NCBI RefSeq assembly: GCF_001522545.3 | Contig: NC_031799.1 | Coordinates: forward strand, 42,879,645-42,943,644 | Source of the DNA: Parus major | Lineage: Eukaryota > Chordata > Aves > Passeriformes > Paridae | Direction: 5' to 3' | DNA: 64,000 bases | Shown here: positions 26,101 through 39,224 of the stretch, in pieces | Layout: the number at the start of each line of letters is the position of its first letter | Numbering within the stretch: the stretch's first letter is position 1 | The notes under the pieces: generated by a model | Told to the model about the DNA's origin: nothing | Seen by the model: the letters and a program-made list of their open reading frames with translations, nothing else | Database searches by the model: none | Made by a program: the position numbers and the translations under genes

Positions 26101-27919
26101 TTTGATGCACTCAACTGTTTAATTATTAGCTCATAACAAAGCAGGATTTTCCTTTTCCTCTTCCTCAGGAAGTCAGCAGCAATATGCATTTGGCTAAACA
26201 CATTATTCAAAAGCAAGGCTGCTGAGATGCCACCAAAGAGGAAGCAACACCAACATCTGCCTGTGCTGCGCTTACCCAACCAACTCATGCTACTGCATTG
26301 TGTTTTCTACTTAAAATCTTATACCAGTATTAGCAAATTACATATTATTGGCAAATGAAGGAAAAAGATACCAACACTTGGGAAAGAGTGATTCATTCTA
26401 ACACATGATTGCTTAAGTCCACATCCTAGTTCTTTACTGGCTGCTTCCCAAGGGCTGATCAAGAACAGTTTTTTTGCTCATACTAGGTAAAACCCTCTGG
26501 GAGTCCCAGATTAAGTGTACTTTTGCAACTGCCTCAATAACCTGGAACATGCTACTCACCTCTCAAATAAAACATGAAAAATTAAGGCCAAAACACAGCT
26601 TTGGCCATAGCCCATGTTTGCACAGAGGCAGCTACAGGATGGATTTTGGACATGTCCTATTTCACAAGAATCTGCAGGCATGAACACCATTAATAACCAG
26701 AACATAATTGTTTATGTTTAGAATTTACTTTATCATCCTATCCACTGTGAATCTAGATGTTCCATGTCCACCACTAAACCATATTCTCAAGTGACATATC
26801 TACCTGTCTCTTGAATACTTCCAGGGGTAGTGACTCCACCACTCCCCTGGGCAACCTGTTTCAGTGCTTTACAACCCTTTCAGTGAAAAAAAAGAATTCT
26901 AATATCCACTCTAAACCTCTCCTGGTTTAGAGAACTTGAGGCCAGTTCCTCTAATTCCATCACTTGTTGCCTGGAAGGAGAGCCTGACCCCGGGCTGGCT
27001 GCAGTTACAGGTGGTCGGATACGGAAGGTGCAAACCAAAGGCTTTGTTCCTCAGTGGCCCTTGCAGCATGACACATCTAGTGCTGGCTGCTACGAATCAC
27101 CGCTCCTTGGGGCTGTTATAAACCCCTGCAGGATCCTGGCACAGTGGGAAGCCTGCATGCAGTACCGAGCCATTCCATATTGCATTTATGTGGGAAATGA
27201 GAAGCCCTGAAGCTTTCTGCTTAGGCAGACACTGGGACACTGCAGGACTGCTTCTGTTCCAGACACGGGCAACGGAGCTGGTGAAGGGTCTGGAACACAA
27301 GTCTTGTGAGGAGGAGCTGAGGGAATTGGGGCTGTTTAAGCCTGGAGAAAAAGAGGCTCAGGGCTGACCCTATCCCTCTCTAGTTGCCTGAAAGCAGGGT
27401 ATAGCCAGGTGGGGGTCGGACACTTCTCGCAGGCCGAGGACAGCGACAGGATAAGGGGTCATAGTCTCAAGCTGCAGCGGGAAAGGTTCCGACTGGACAT
27501 CAGAAAGAATTATAAACAGAAGCAGAGATGGGACATTGGAATGGGCTGCTCGGGGACGTGGTGGAATCGCCGTCCCTCGAGGCGTTTAAGGAAAGGCTGG
27601 ACGTGACACTTGGTGCCACGGTCTGGTTCCCAGGCTGGTGGTGTTCGAGCACGGGCTGGACTCGCTGATCTCAGCAGTCTTTTCCAACCGGATCGATCCC
27701 GTGACCGGGGGATGGATCCCAAAGGGCCCCACACGGCTCTGGGCAGGGCCCGGCGCCAGCCTCGCCACAGACGGTGTCGCGACAGCGCCAGGCCCCGCCT
27801 GAGGGAACGAACGGCCCCCGCCCGCCCCGCGTCCCCGCCGCTACCTGCGGGCCCGAGCGCGGCAGGGCCAGGCGGGCGGCGGCGGCGAGCGGGCGGCGGA
27901 GCAGCGCCGGCGGCAGCAT
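20111..27919 (-). CDS. NIPSNAP3A: NIPSNAP3A, mitochondrial NIPSNAP-family protein (6 coding exons, complete)
   Basis: All coding exons were reconstructed on the minus strand: 27845-27919, 25652-25853, 22487-22648, 20771-20920, 20298-20384, 20111-20187. These total 753 nt, giving 250 residues plus TAA; human NIPSNAP3A has 247. The ATG (27917-27919) lies in a CpG island. Residues 1-25 ([17 protein letters not shown]...) are rich in Arg, Ala and Leu and lack acidic residues, as expected for a mitochondrial targeting peptide. Family motifs follow: [58 protein letters not shown] and HVLWWNES. The C-terminus SPLK matches human. Every junction has AG/GT borders and keeps phase. NIPSNAP proteins are mitochondrial proteins linked to mitophagy signalling, and the biochemical role of this paralogue is poorly defined. 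The gene is tail-to-tail with ABCA1. NIPSNAP3B is the other possible name; birds are thought to have one NIPSNAP3 gene. The poly(A) site was not fixed; a candidate reverse AATAAA lies at 19483-19488. Confidence 0.95.
21950..22030 (+). mobile_element. Short CR1 LINE fragment in NIPSNAP3A intron
   Basis: The stretch 'gaagaactgcagaactacagcttgg...ctctgtgcctggcaagatcaagg' matches 24013-24073 almost base for base. It corresponds to the reverse-transcriptase part of CR1. It is far too short to code. Confidence 0.75.
23670..24740 (+). mobile_element. CR1 LINE, reverse-transcriptase region plus 3' part (interrupted)
   Basis: In the + direction the sequence encodes decayed CR1 reverse-transcriptase pieces: [11 protein letters not shown], then [13 protein letters not shown] and SQHGFTNSK motifs with stops. 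After an internal deletion (about 24240) come the CR1 3' segments 'gaagacaggctgaaagag...cctgaagaag' and 'ttaaactgacagagggtaga'. It resumes after a nested insertion with 'agatttagattagatataatgaagaaa'. It lies in NIPSNAP3A intron 2 and cannot code. Confidence 0.8.
24462..24595 (-). mobile_element. Nested CR1 LINE 3' end inserted in an older CR1
   Basis: 'aatcacaggatggtttggattggaagggacctctgaacatcacc' is the reversed 3' end of a different CR1 subfamily. It continues to 'ccagcttggctttaaatacc'. It splits the host CR1 copy, which continues on the + strand on both sides, so it inserted later. Confidence 0.8.
26755..26995 (-). mobile_element. CR1 LINE fragment
   Basis: An old antisense CR1 segment: 'gtagtgactccaccactcccctgggcaacctgtttcagtg', then 'ctctaaacctctcctgg', then 'cttgaggccagttcctctaattccatcacttgttgcctgg'. 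It is in NIPSNAP3A intron 1. Confidence 0.8.
27240..27709 (+). mobile_element. CR1 LINE 3' end next to the NIPSNAP3A promoter
   Basis: Sense CR1 3' region: 'ctgtttaagcctggagaaaaagaggctcagggctgacc', 'gggtcatagtctcaagctgcagcgggaaaggttccgactggacatcagaaag', and the terminal 'tggactcgctgatctcagcagtcttttccaacc' near 27660-27692. It is CpG-rich relative to other copies here. It ends about 135 bp from the first-exon donor of NIPSNAP3A, in intron 1. Confidence 0.9.
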
Positions 27920-28119
27920 GGCGGGCACGGCCTGGCCACAGACAGCGCCCGGCCACAGACACCGCCCAGCGCCATGGGGGCGGTGCGGGGACCGGCGGGC
28001 CCTCCCTGCTGCGGGCGGGCCGCCGCTGGGACCGCCTCTGCAGCCCGGCCCGCCGCCTGCGCACAGAGCCGCCGGTGGACGCACCGGGGGCGGGCGGAGC
28101 AGGAGGAAGGAGGCGTAGC
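27710..28119 (-). promoter_or_regulatory. NIPSNAP3A: NIPSNAP3A CpG-island promoter and first exon region
   Basis: This block is very GC- and CpG-rich compared with its AT-rich surroundings. It contains the first coding exon (27845-27919) and the beginning of intron 1. No TATA box was seen upstream of the ATG on the minus strand, as expected for a CpG-island housekeeping-type promoter. The transcription start is probably within about 27930-28080. The island is bounded by a CR1 element on one side and an LTR on the other. Long reading frames here come from the low stop-codon frequency of GC-rich DNA. Confidence 0.75.
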
Positions 28120-28655
28120 TGTTGTGGTTTTCAGCTCCAATAGAGATGAAGCAGACCGCGGCTTTCCCCGCCTCTCCCTTTCTTATCCCCTCACATCGGT
28201 GGAATGCGGAGGAGAATCGAATTAAAACTTGTATGCTGACATGAGAACTTAATAATTGAAGCAACAACTACAATAACAGCCGCAACAATGTCGTTGCTCA
28301 CCACTCACTGTCTGAGCCAGGCCTTCTTTTCCTGAAACCAGACCATCCGCCCTTCCAGGTAACTCCCCCCTTTTCATAGAGTGAGCATGACGTTTTGTGG
28401 TGCGGAGCATCCCTTTGGTCAGTTCGGTCACCTGTCCCGTCCGTGCTCCCTCCCACTTTCATCTGCGTACTGCCTCCTGGCAGAACATGAGACAAGGGGG
28501 AAAAAAAAAAGTCCTTGACTTAGGATAAACATGACTTGGCATAATACCAAACCATCAGTGTGTTATCAGCCGCATTCTTACTCCAAATCCAAAACAGCCC
28601 TGTAATAGCTACTGAGAAGTAATTAACTCTATCTTAGCTGTAACTAGGGGCAACA
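28120..28655 (+). mobile_element. ERVL-type solo LTR, copy 1
   Basis: A 536-bp LTR in + orientation running from TGTTGTGGTTTT to ...CAACA, so TG...CA termini are kept. It is the same family as the inverted copy at 43185-43751, and the two align end to end. No internal retroviral sequence adjoins it, hence a solo LTR. I see no clear target-site duplication (GTAGC on the left, AATTA on the right). It begins 200 bp upstream of the NIPSNAP3A ATG. Confidence 0.8.
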
Positions 28656-31600
28656 AATTACCAGGCGTCCGTGCCTGACATGTATCTGTGCCTCCGTCCG
28701 TGCACTTGAATACAATAGAAACTATCCTAACTGCTTTAGGACACCTGGGATCTTCTTCCTCTCAGGCTGCCCTGGGGCAAAGCACTCAGTAAGATCACCC
28801 ACACCCCGGGATCAGACTTCAAACTGATCAAACCGATCACACTGATCCTCCTTTGCAGAACCAAACTTCAAATTATGCAGATACAAATCCTTCATCAGCA
28901 GTTCTCTCCATAAGAAAGTCACATGGCACTCCTCTGTGGTGTTCTTTTAGGTGAAACCAGAGGTGCCAGCAGTGCACAGCACCGGGAACTCTCACCCCTT
29001 TTAGAGCTCTGGGTCCAACTGCATACTTCTAATCACACAGTTACCAAGGGATGAGATTTTGTGTGGCTGACACTATATCTTCACAGCATCAAATATTGAA
29101 TAAGATGAATATAAAGACAAAATTTCTTCTGGAATCAGAGTTTTACTTGGGAGACAAATCAGCTCCTAGCAAAGGATGCTTTATGGAAGACTACATAAAT
29201 TTACAAGGCATCTTTTATGATTCCTCTTAATAGGGGCAGGGAGGGACGTTTGTTCCTCTACACCAAATAATTGATTTTGAGTGTCTCTGCAAGGAGTTAA
29301 ATGTGATAAGAGCAATTATGAATTTATGCCTATGGAGCTTTCATGCTTTTTCTCACAATAAACAAGTTTTTATTTTCTTAAAGAAAATTCAGGAGGAAAG
29401 ATTGTCTAAATTAAAAGATGATAGAAAAAGTTGTTTTAACATACTAAAAGAGGAAAGAATTAAGCACCTACATTGTGTGTTATATGTTATTTTGCAAGTG
29501 GTTACATTTGTTATAGATTTTTTGCAGTATGGCATTAAATAAGTCTCAGAGTTTCTACAGCAAAATCACATAATCACAGCATGACATGAAGTGTGACTAT
29601 TGACGCAGTTGCTGCCAGTTTAAAATTGGTTTAACATGGAAGTTTTTTTTTTTCACTTATGAACAAATTGTGTTTCAGCTGAAGGCAAAGAATAGGATGG
29701 CAAATTCCAAAATATTTAAACTTCTCCATTGTTTATCTCATTGTATGGTTGAAATAACATTCTTCATAACCATGTTGTAGTGGAATATTTCTTCACATTT
29801 CTAAAAGATTTTATATTTTATTGTTTGAACATTTTCTGGGTTTGCTTTCTCATCAGTAAAGTTCACAAAAGCCAGGATTTGAAGTGAATAGTGATAAAAT
29901 GCAGGTTTAGTTCTTGCTAACCTGAATAGCCAACAAGAAGCTTTGATTTTTTTTTTTTGATTTTTTTTTTTTTTGTATATTCAGGGAATACAAAAGTGAT
30001 CATGATTTTCATAATTGAGCATTAACAGTTCAAAACAGTGCGGAGTCAAAATGTACAGAACTGCCCTGGAATTCAATGAAGGCCTGCAATTATTCCCTGA
30101 AACAAGTCAGTGAATGTTTTTACACAGCAAGTAAATTTGAGAAAATTGCAGTCAAGAAAGTGACTTAGATAAAATTTGTTGAGAAGATTGCTCTTTCACC
30201 TCTACGGTTTTGCCTGGAATTTGGATTTGCTATACTTCTTGGTATTTTCTCATTCATATTCTTCTAGAAGTCCATGGGTTTGTGTTTCTGTGTAGATGTG
30301 GCAGAGACAGAGGGGAAGAGAGAGGATTGTAGCTCCAGCTCCTGTCAGCCACTCGAAAGGCTGTCTACCAATATACAGAATGGTGAACAGGAGCTGTGCT
30401 TAACAGACAGGTTGCAGATGGTACTGAACATCTGGGAATGACACTGTTGATCTTGTGGAAGAACTCATACTGAATAGTATCCTGTTTTTGATGGGACGTT
30501 TTTAGTTTGGTACTGAATTCACGAAGCATGTGCTATGTGCAATTTATGTAGCTGTGACTGACAGAGCTGCCCATGTACCAGAGGTTTATTATAAAGTTTT
30601 CCTTCTATTGGAAGCCAAAGCACCATGGAGACAAAATGTGAGGAGGTGATTTGTGCACATTGTAATCCCTGCATGCAACATTTTCATCCATTCTCATTTT
30701 CTCAAGGAACAGGAAACACTTTTAATCTTACCTTTACACATCCTGTGAATGTGGGCAAGGTTTGGGTAGAGGTTATACTCCATGTGAGATGCTGGTAATG
30801 GAAAAAAGGTACCAAAAGTTTCAATACTTTCAAAAGCAGCTGAAATTTACTTTGTGACGTTTCTTAAACACAAAATCAGAGTTTTGGAAAAGGAGAAAGC
30901 ACAATACCTTTTCCTTAGCTAGAGGTATGTTCCCATTTGCTTCCAGCAAATCGTAGCTTCCAGACTGCTATTGCACAAGTGATAAAACAAGGACATTTCC
31001 TTCTATTTCTCCATAAATCTTTTAGCTTGAATTCCTTTCTCAGAAAGGCAGTTTTCAAAAGTACAGGAGGGTATAACGCACTGTGCATTTTCTTTCAGTA
31101 GCAGGAGGGTTTCCATTACATAGTCCTGTGCTATTTATAGGCTTGAGAAAGGTGTAAACTTGTTTAGTTTGTTAGACACGGGCTTTATGCTGTTAGGTTT
31201 TCACAAATCTCTCATACTGAGCGCTTCCCTTCCTCTCTCTCAATTTGCTACTGTGTGAGCAACCAACAAGTGGTTTCCTGCTATGCACACAAGGCAACAT
31301 TCCTGAATGTAATGCAGCCTCTTGGTATGTTCCCAGTAGGCCAGAACATGTAAATATCCTCTGTTTTCCATTCTCTGAGCCATTCCATATGAAAATCTGA
31401 ATAACAACTTAGCAAACTTGGTATTTTCTTCCCTGTTTTTCCTAGCCAATATGCATTCCTCATCTCATTAAAACAATCTGTATTGTGTATAAATATTTAT
31501 TGTGTAGAACTGATTAGAATGCTTGAAAGAACCAATGCCATCTTTGTGTTTAAAAGGGGTAAGAGTCGCGTTAGTATTCTTTGTACCGACGGCCTGGGGA

Positions 31601-34600
31601 TATGGTTGAACCAGAGTCATATGCAGGTGCTCTGTCAGCCAGTGAAACAGCGCAGAGAAAATTGGTTCCATGTTTTTGCTTTGCTGGAGAAGGCAGCAGG
31701 ACAACAATGTAGCACTTTGTCTCTCTGAGAAGCAGGTCTGTATTGTTCCCTCTGGGTTTATCCACTTCACACCCAAATACATGCTGAGGTTTGACACATT
31801 CCCTGACCCCACCAGCACAGAGACCACCAGCTCTCTTGGCGTGCCTGAGACGCTGTCTTCCAGAGCTGCACAGTTGGAAGAAAAAGGGCAGAGCAGGTGC
31901 TTGTAGCTATGTGGAAGGGAACTAGGGAACTGCTTCATACTGCTTGTTTTTTTGGACACTTAGTTCTGATGTTTGTCATCAACTTCATGTTGACACTTCA
32001 TGTCAATGCTTATATCAAATATTGGAGGAGATAAATTCTACTGTATCAAAATGCTCTCTGCTCATCTTACAAGCAGCTGTAGCACAAACCTGGTAGCAGG
32101 CCACTATGTCCACTTGAATTAAGCTCAAAATAAAACATTCATATATGTTCCCTGTTCTTTTTTTTTAGAAGGCCTCTTTCTTACATACTTCATTAATGGA
32201 TTTTTCTTTTTATTTCCTGGGAAATCTGCAAAAGTTTAATGATTTCAGAAGAAGGACATGTTAAAGGCAACACACGTACTGAAATTCTTCATTTGTTTTT
32301 CTACAAATGTTTTTATTCAAATCCTCTGAATTATAGATATTAAAAAAGCTCTTCCCTGTCAACAGGCAAAAAATACTACAATTTTTAAAAACGGTATTAA
32401 TTGTTTATGGTTATTACTTGACTACTCTAATTACAGTTGTTCCTTTCAGAATATCTACTTGGGCTTTGCAAATGATATTTTTAAAAACTGAGAGTGAAAT
32501 ATTCCTTTTAGTAAACCCATTTTTAGTTAATTGGGAAAAAAATGAATGTTCTGCTTGCATATCTTCACAGATGGGGTGACATAAGGTAGTTTCTCACACT
32601 GTGGATATTTAAAGCACAGTGCAGCTGAGAACTGAGCGGCCTTTGCTACAAAGAGCAGTGAAAGGATTCAACATGAGACAGAGGCTTACACAAGGAAGAC
32701 TTAACTGGGTTGACTTTTTACTTCACAGGTACTAAGTAGCTCAATTAACATTTTCCCTAATAAAATTAAGACCTTAAATGATGCTGATAAATCACCCAGA
32801 TCCTCTCTCCTTATTTAGAAGTCTCTACAGGCTTCTCTTAATTTGCTTCTCCTTTATGTGTATGACAAGCTTTCTTCGGGAAGCAGAGTGAGAGTTCCTC
32901 TAGGGTTTAGCCAAAGTTGCACTTATATTCTTCTTGTCTCAAATGCAGCACCAACATACACACTGAGACAAGGTATTTCTGTTTCTTTATTCTAGTTTGT
33001 GCAAAGTATGAGCTAGGTGGTGAGCCACAAAAAGCTGTCTCTCCAATCATCAAAATTTTACACCAGCTGTACAGTTTAGCAAACAAATAAATAGAAGTTA
33101 ATTGACTACAGTTATCTTACTAATTACTATTAGACCTTCTACTGGTTAAATTATTCCCTCTCTTGTCATAATAATTAGTTCACATGCACAGATTTCTTTT
33201 CTCTTGAGTCAGTAGGTTTCTTTAGTTGGTGGGCTGTGAGTTGGTAGTCCCCCTCTCCCTCTGCCAGAATTACTTTTTACTCAGCTGGAGCTGGTCTCAG
33301 CACTGTTGCTGTGTTTGCTCTATTAGTTTCTTCCTTATCTTAGGAGTTTTGCCAAAAGTCCTTGTGGCACATAAATTTTGCTTTGTTTTTGCCCACTATC
33401 AGCAGTACATCCTTCTCCCCAAGCTTTGTTAACCTCCCACTAGCTCTGAAATTACTGAAGCATGTTAAGCTTTAAACCTTAACAAGGCAGTTCTGCCAAC
33501 AAAGAATTTGTCTTTCTACACCTGGACATCATTCTGAACCCATGTTTTCTTGAAGAGAAATGAATGTAAGATGGGAGCTAAATATTTTTTTATGTCAGGC
33601 TCTAACATCTCTTGTATGAAAGCTGGTAAAGCCAGGTTGCATGCATCATTATTTCAGGGCCACCCCACCATTCCGTGGTCCTATGTTTTCTGTCTTCTAT
33701 GCAGAGACCTGGCCATATTTAACTTGGAGAAATCCTGAGTTGTTTCAGCTGAGGAACAATATTGTGTCTCCTAAACTCCATCACAGAGGAATCAAGCAAA
33801 AATACCCCTTGCCTCAGATTTTTATAAAGGAAGAGAGAGGCCAATGTAAGGCAGCTGACTGGAGAAGGCACCTTCTTACCTTGCAGTGTCATGCCAGGCC
33901 CAGCCCATAGGTGGGGAAAAGACACAGACCTTTGCAGGAGTAACAAGTATGTGTGGGGAGGGTGTGACTGACCCTTGTACTGCCCCAAGCCTAAGGACAG
34001 CGCTGCTCATTTACTGTGGGACTCATCAAGCTGGGTGGAGATCCACGAATGCTGCCACATAGTAAGCATCTCATTTCTAGGTATTTTGTTCTTTATCTTT
34101 TTATCTGTGACCCACTGTAATACCAGTAATACTACTTATGACACTGACCCATGCAGCCTGCAGTGCAAGTCCCAGTGCCTGTGTTCATGAAAGGAACTCC
34201 CTGATGGCTGCACTTAGACTTCTTAGAGTTGCTCTTTTGTTGTGAGCTAGCTCCTCTGTCCTAATTCAGCTCCTGAGTTTGGGCTAAAGTCCTAGAAGAT
34301 TTTTTAAAAATTAAAATTCAAAAATAGTGAGATTTCTAAGCAAGGCTTATTAACTCCAGAAGCTCACCTCTCCTAATTATTGATGCATTGCTTAGATAAA
34401 CATCTCTTTCTTGTATAAAAGCAGCCTTGTCCCACTTGCCTGGAAAAGTTATTCCTTCTTCCACTCTCTGTAAATAACCTCTTTCAAGGCTTCCTTTGCC
34501 TGAAGTTGCATTGAAACGAGCACTGATAATAGGAGTCTGTTTGTGCCTTGGTTGCTCTTCCCTCAAGCCTTAAAAAACTTGTTTTTTTCGGTATTGCAAG

Positions 34601-35984
34601 ATGAGAGGCTCCCTACTATACAATGTCTCTTGCCGAAATTCAGGAGGTTCTACTGATCTTTAGGGTAATGAGCTGCAGGTTGGTGGTAATCACACAGGAC
34701 AGATTTGCAGCAGTACTTGTCAGCCACCTCAGCATCTATCCTGCACGGTGCTAGCCCTGTCTCTGTCCTTCTCATCTGGATGCTTGTGCAATGGGCACAG
34801 CTGAAGGCTGAACTACTTCATCTACTTGTGAGTGAGCTGTGGTTAACACAGGTTAAACATGCAGAGCTGGGGTATAGCTCAGTTAAATAATCCAGTGGGC
34901 TAAGAGGATGGAGACTGGGAGCAGAACAGACAAGTTCTGCCACCATGCTCCTCAAAGCAGTCCCTAGAGTGGTACTAAGCAGAGGAGCTGTAAGATTAAA
35001 CCTTAGCACTCCTGCTATCACACAGGAGTGGCTGTAGTGCAATGAGTGGATGTGCAATGTGAAGAATGTTTGCAAGTGGGCTTGACTCGCCTGGGGATTG
35101 TTTACATCACTTTTATACCCCCTTTTACAAAAAAATAGAGGCTTCTTTTTGCTTGCTTATATCTATTCATGTGGGACATATTCTTTTAATAAAGAGTTAA
35201 ACAAAGCTGGTGTCTTTAAATCTGCCCACACTATTTCAGAAAATGCTCTGAAATGGTGTTCTCTGTAAATGCTTCTGAAGAGAGATGTCTCTTAGAATTT
35301 AATGTATTAAACCCAGAACAAATCAAATCCTTCTTGTTTTAGGTTAGGAAATGTATATGAAGCTTTGATACAGAGTGTATCAACTAAGAGAAGGTGATTT
35401 TATAGAAAATTCCAGTCTGGAGAAAAAATCTCATCAGTAAGTGTTTTTAGTGATTCCATGTAGATCTCTCCTACAGTGAAACAAGAATAAAAACAACAGA
35501 CTAAACTGGAAAGGCTCCTGTTACTTGTTATCAGCTTGTAGGAAAGAATACACCTATTATAGAGAGAATCCTCTCAGTAGGCTTGGATGGCTTGATATTG
35601 GGAAACTCATGGGTCACAGCAACGTTAGGCAAATTGGTTTAATCATTCACTTGGAGAGCTTCAATATCAATAATTATCCAGAGGGTTCCTGGTATTCCCC
35701 ATGTTTACTTGGGAGCTACTGATATCCCACCAGTTTGATGTAGCCCTCTTGAAGAACTTCAATTTTTTTTTAAAACATCTGGAATATTTTAGAAAAAAGG
35801 TAAAATAACTTCTTAAAGAGGGCACCTGTCCACCTGGAAGACGGTCATAACAGTGAGCTTTTCCACCAGAATTTACAACATCTGCACAGTGTCCAGTTTT
35901 AAATTACTTCAGCCATCCTTTGCTTGGTAAAGCAAGTTATTTCTAGACCTGTCTGTCAAGTGAAGGAGCTGTGAACTGGGATTC

Positions 35985-36050
35985 AATTTGCCCAGGATCA
36001 GACAGACAGGCAGCAGCACAACCTGAGTTTGAATCCAGGTATTTGTAGCT
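35985..36050 (-). repeat. MIR-type SINE relic (core)
   Basis: 'tttgcccaggatcagacagacaggcagcagc' followed by 'gagtttgaatccagg' follows the reverse-complement order of the MIR core (box B-proximal segment). Ancient and short. The assignment is by recognition only. Confidence 0.5.
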
Positions 36051-38390
36051 TCCTGTCCCAAAAATTTATATTCTACAAACCTGGAACATTTTCGTCACAC
36101 TTGATAACTTCAGTAATTACTGCTCAGGTCTAATGAGAAGGTAGACTGTTGCATTTTTGGTTTATCTGGCTGCTAGGCCTGTCTTAATATAAACGAGTTA
36201 CACAGGCAGCAGGACTTACAAGGAATGCTGAAAAAAAGCCAGGGTTGTTTTAATTTAGAGAAGAGGTAACTTGGGGGTCATACGATCCTTGTTCATGTAA
36301 TTACAGGAGTGCTTCAGGAGAGAAAGGTATAATCTGTTCTCTCTGCTGGATAAGATAAATGCAGCTGGCTGAAATTACAGGAAGGGAAATTTAGATTAGA
36401 TGTTTTCCACTTGTTAAGATAGTGACACGTTTGAAAAGATTACATGGGAGAAAGAAGGATATCCAGGCCCAAAAATAACAGGGATTGTTAAAATTATGTT
36501 CATGCATTCACACATCTGGTATGGGCTAGATTAACATCTTTATCCTGTGAAATATAGACTACAGAGTAACAGTCTATGAGATATACATGGCTCATACAAC
36601 ATGCAAGGGCAATGGGAAAACAATCTAAAGATACCCCTTAGTCTTCACCTAGTCCCCTACCTCTACCCCCTACTCTGAGGCATTATTTGACATTTTGGGA
36701 GCAAAAATGCCATTTTGGAAAACCTTGGTCAACACTTTGACCAAATGCTGAGTAATTTACCCATGTGTTGCCATCCCTGCTAATGACTCTCACATCCTGT
36801 AATGCTTAAAGGCTTGTAGCCTTTTCTTCCCTTACTAATGAAAGTTGTGACATTTTTTGAACTACTTGACTTTTTCCTCCATCTTGTCTATGTCTACATG
36901 ATGGCTACATCTTGTCTAAGATAATGTCAATTTCTGTGAGAAAGTAACTTTTATTTATACCTAAAGATTTTTACAGTCGTTTCTTAACAGGCAGATACTG
37001 CCAAGAGCCAGTCCTTTTTCTCTGAGCCTCCTACATTTTGAGTGGACTGACTACCAAAACAATCAAGGATGCTTCAAGATTAAACATTGCAATGCAGCTC
37101 TGCCCTCTATATGCCATGAAGAATTTCTTGCTGGGATCAATGCAGACACAGGGAAGAGTGAATTCACAAGGGTGAATGCCTTGCCATAACTCAGTTCTGC
37201 TGATCTTTTCATTACTCTTTCTCTATGATGCTGGGGCAGCAACTCAAGTGTTCACCAAAGAGCTGCCCTTTGGTAACCAAGAGCTCTTCCCTCTGCTAGC
37301 AAAGAGAATGAAGGAATCCTCTAGTTTGAACTGGCAGGATTTGAAAGGGACCAATTGTGTTGTTAGAGTTGAATCACCAAACTATGGCCTTGTTTGCCTG
37401 CTAGGAGGACACATGTATCACAAGGAACTTCTGCCCACGGTAACAAAGCATACAACATGCTTGTGAAGTTTCTCTTCCTACAGATTCACTCTTTCGGGCA
37501 TATCTCTTGCACTTGTGTCAGTATTTCCCATCTACCATTAGTGTCCTGCTGGATATCTTTGGTGGGGAAAAAAATGCCTAGATGAGTGAATCTCTAGCAG
37601 TCCAAAGAGATGTACTTATCCCTGTCTTTGCCTTGGAACAAACATACATTAAGTGCTGATTTCCATTAAATTAATTTTCCCTGAGACCTCTGTCCTACAT
37701 TTGTTTGGAATTATCTAACCAGTTCAAAAGATGCTATGGGAAGCAGACAGATGCTGCTGGTAGCACAACCCTATAAGCTTTTGTTTTCTTAAGAGAACCC
37801 AGCTAAAATAAGAACTGTTCAATCAAATTGTTGCTGCCTGTGTGTTGGTCAAGTTAGGCACTCAGGAGAAAGTCTGCACCTCAAAAACCAAGGAGGCCAA
37901 ATCCAGCAGACTCCTTGGGGGAACACACACTATATGAATATGTTTATATTTTAGTATTTGTAGTATTTGTTTTTGTTTCTTTGATTAATATAAATTCCCT
38001 GTCCAGGCTAGATTGTGATCAGCAGTGCTCTCAGTACAGCTTCAGCTGACTGTGTGCAAAGGAGATGAAGACACCCTTGTGGCTGAAGAGCAGGACTGAG
38101 TACAGAAGGACTGGGGTCGGTCCCACTATATTGTTGCCTTCTTTTGGGACTAGAGGGAGAAGCTAAGGCAGTGGGTATCAGGATATGGCAAGAGGGGAAC
38201 CACAGAATCTCAATACCAAGTATTTCCTTCCAGGTAACCTTTATTAGCTTCCTTGTCATGTGATTCATTGCCATTTTAGAAGTTAAACATCAACTTTTAA
38301 AAAATACCAGTTAGATTGAACTGTGAACTTTTTGGATTAGGAGCAATGTTACACAAATTTTGTTCTCTCTCATGGGATACACTACGTTAA

Positions 38391-38443
38391 TATTACATTA
38401 ATAGTTTTAAAAATAATAATAAAACTATTACATTAATAGTTTT
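38391..38443. repeat. Perfect 18-bp direct repeat
   Basis: TATTACATTAATAGTTTT occurs at 38391-38408 and again at 38426-38443, separated by a 17-bp A/T spacer with three AAT units. Probably a local duplication in AT-rich DNA. Confidence 0.85.
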
Positions 38444-39224
38444 GGGTGGTCTGTACTGTACCTTATTTACTGCAACATGCTCTAGTCTTTGACAACATTT
38501 CACTCTGTTCCTTTTCAGGATGGCTGTCATCCTCTAGTGCACTCCAAGCATATGCGTTTTCCCCATAGTTGTCCAGTCTATCACTCCAATCCCATTTGAA
38601 ATACATAGTGCCTTAAAGGTAATCATCTTTATACCCTAAAGATGATTCCTGTCCATAAAGGGAGTTTTTGACTAGGGATTTGTCTTTTCTTAGAGAAGAC
38701 CTTGGTGGCTTGAGATCCATTTGTGGTAGGTATAGTTGTGTGGTGTGTATACTATAATTTATCAGATTTTCTATGGGCTCTGATCTATAGGACTCTGATC
38801 TATAGGAAAACCCATGATTGTGGTGGCTATAAAGGCAGATTTTATACCCCTGTTCACTTCCACTATCTTCCTCTACTGGATCTGCAGCCACATACTTTAG
38901 CCAGATTAAAATGCTGGAGTCTATGCCCAACCCCTGCCAAGTCTTGTAAAGCAGTCCTTGGATCCCAGAGATCTTCTGGCTTTATTAATTTCAAATACAG
39001 CTTCCTAAAAAGTATAAAAGACCTTTGACAATCTTTTTTTGCCAGGTTACCTTAGTGCATATCACACAATGAGTCTCCATGTATTTGAGTGTTTCATATC
39101 CAGAAGAAATCCTTGGTGAGGTACTTGCAAATCCTCAGGCTGCATCAAGTGCAGCTGTATGGCTTGAGGTCCATAGCCTCAGTACAAAGATTACCTTTGT
39201 GATGTACAAATTCCATCCAAAAAA

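Noticed and set aside
27510..28267. Several long frames (up to 198 codons) on both strands
   Set aside because: They result from few stop codons in the GC-rich NIPSNAP3A CpG island and CR1. Only the 75-bp first coding exon is supported.
28249..28495. Small frames in the LTR that recur at 43297-43536
   Set aside because: They recur only because both lie in the same non-coding LTR family. No retroviral gene is present.
34870..34884. 15-base match to the 5' end of tRNA-Cys (GGGGTATAGCTCAGT)
   Set aside because: No anticodon arm, T-loop (GGTTCAAATCC) or acceptor match follows. It is a chance or fragmentary A-box only.
37176..37466. 96-codon frame with a hydrophobic N-terminus that looks like a signal peptide
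   Set aside because: No known family resemblance, no splice or promoter context, and AT-rich intergenic surroundings. Probably chance.
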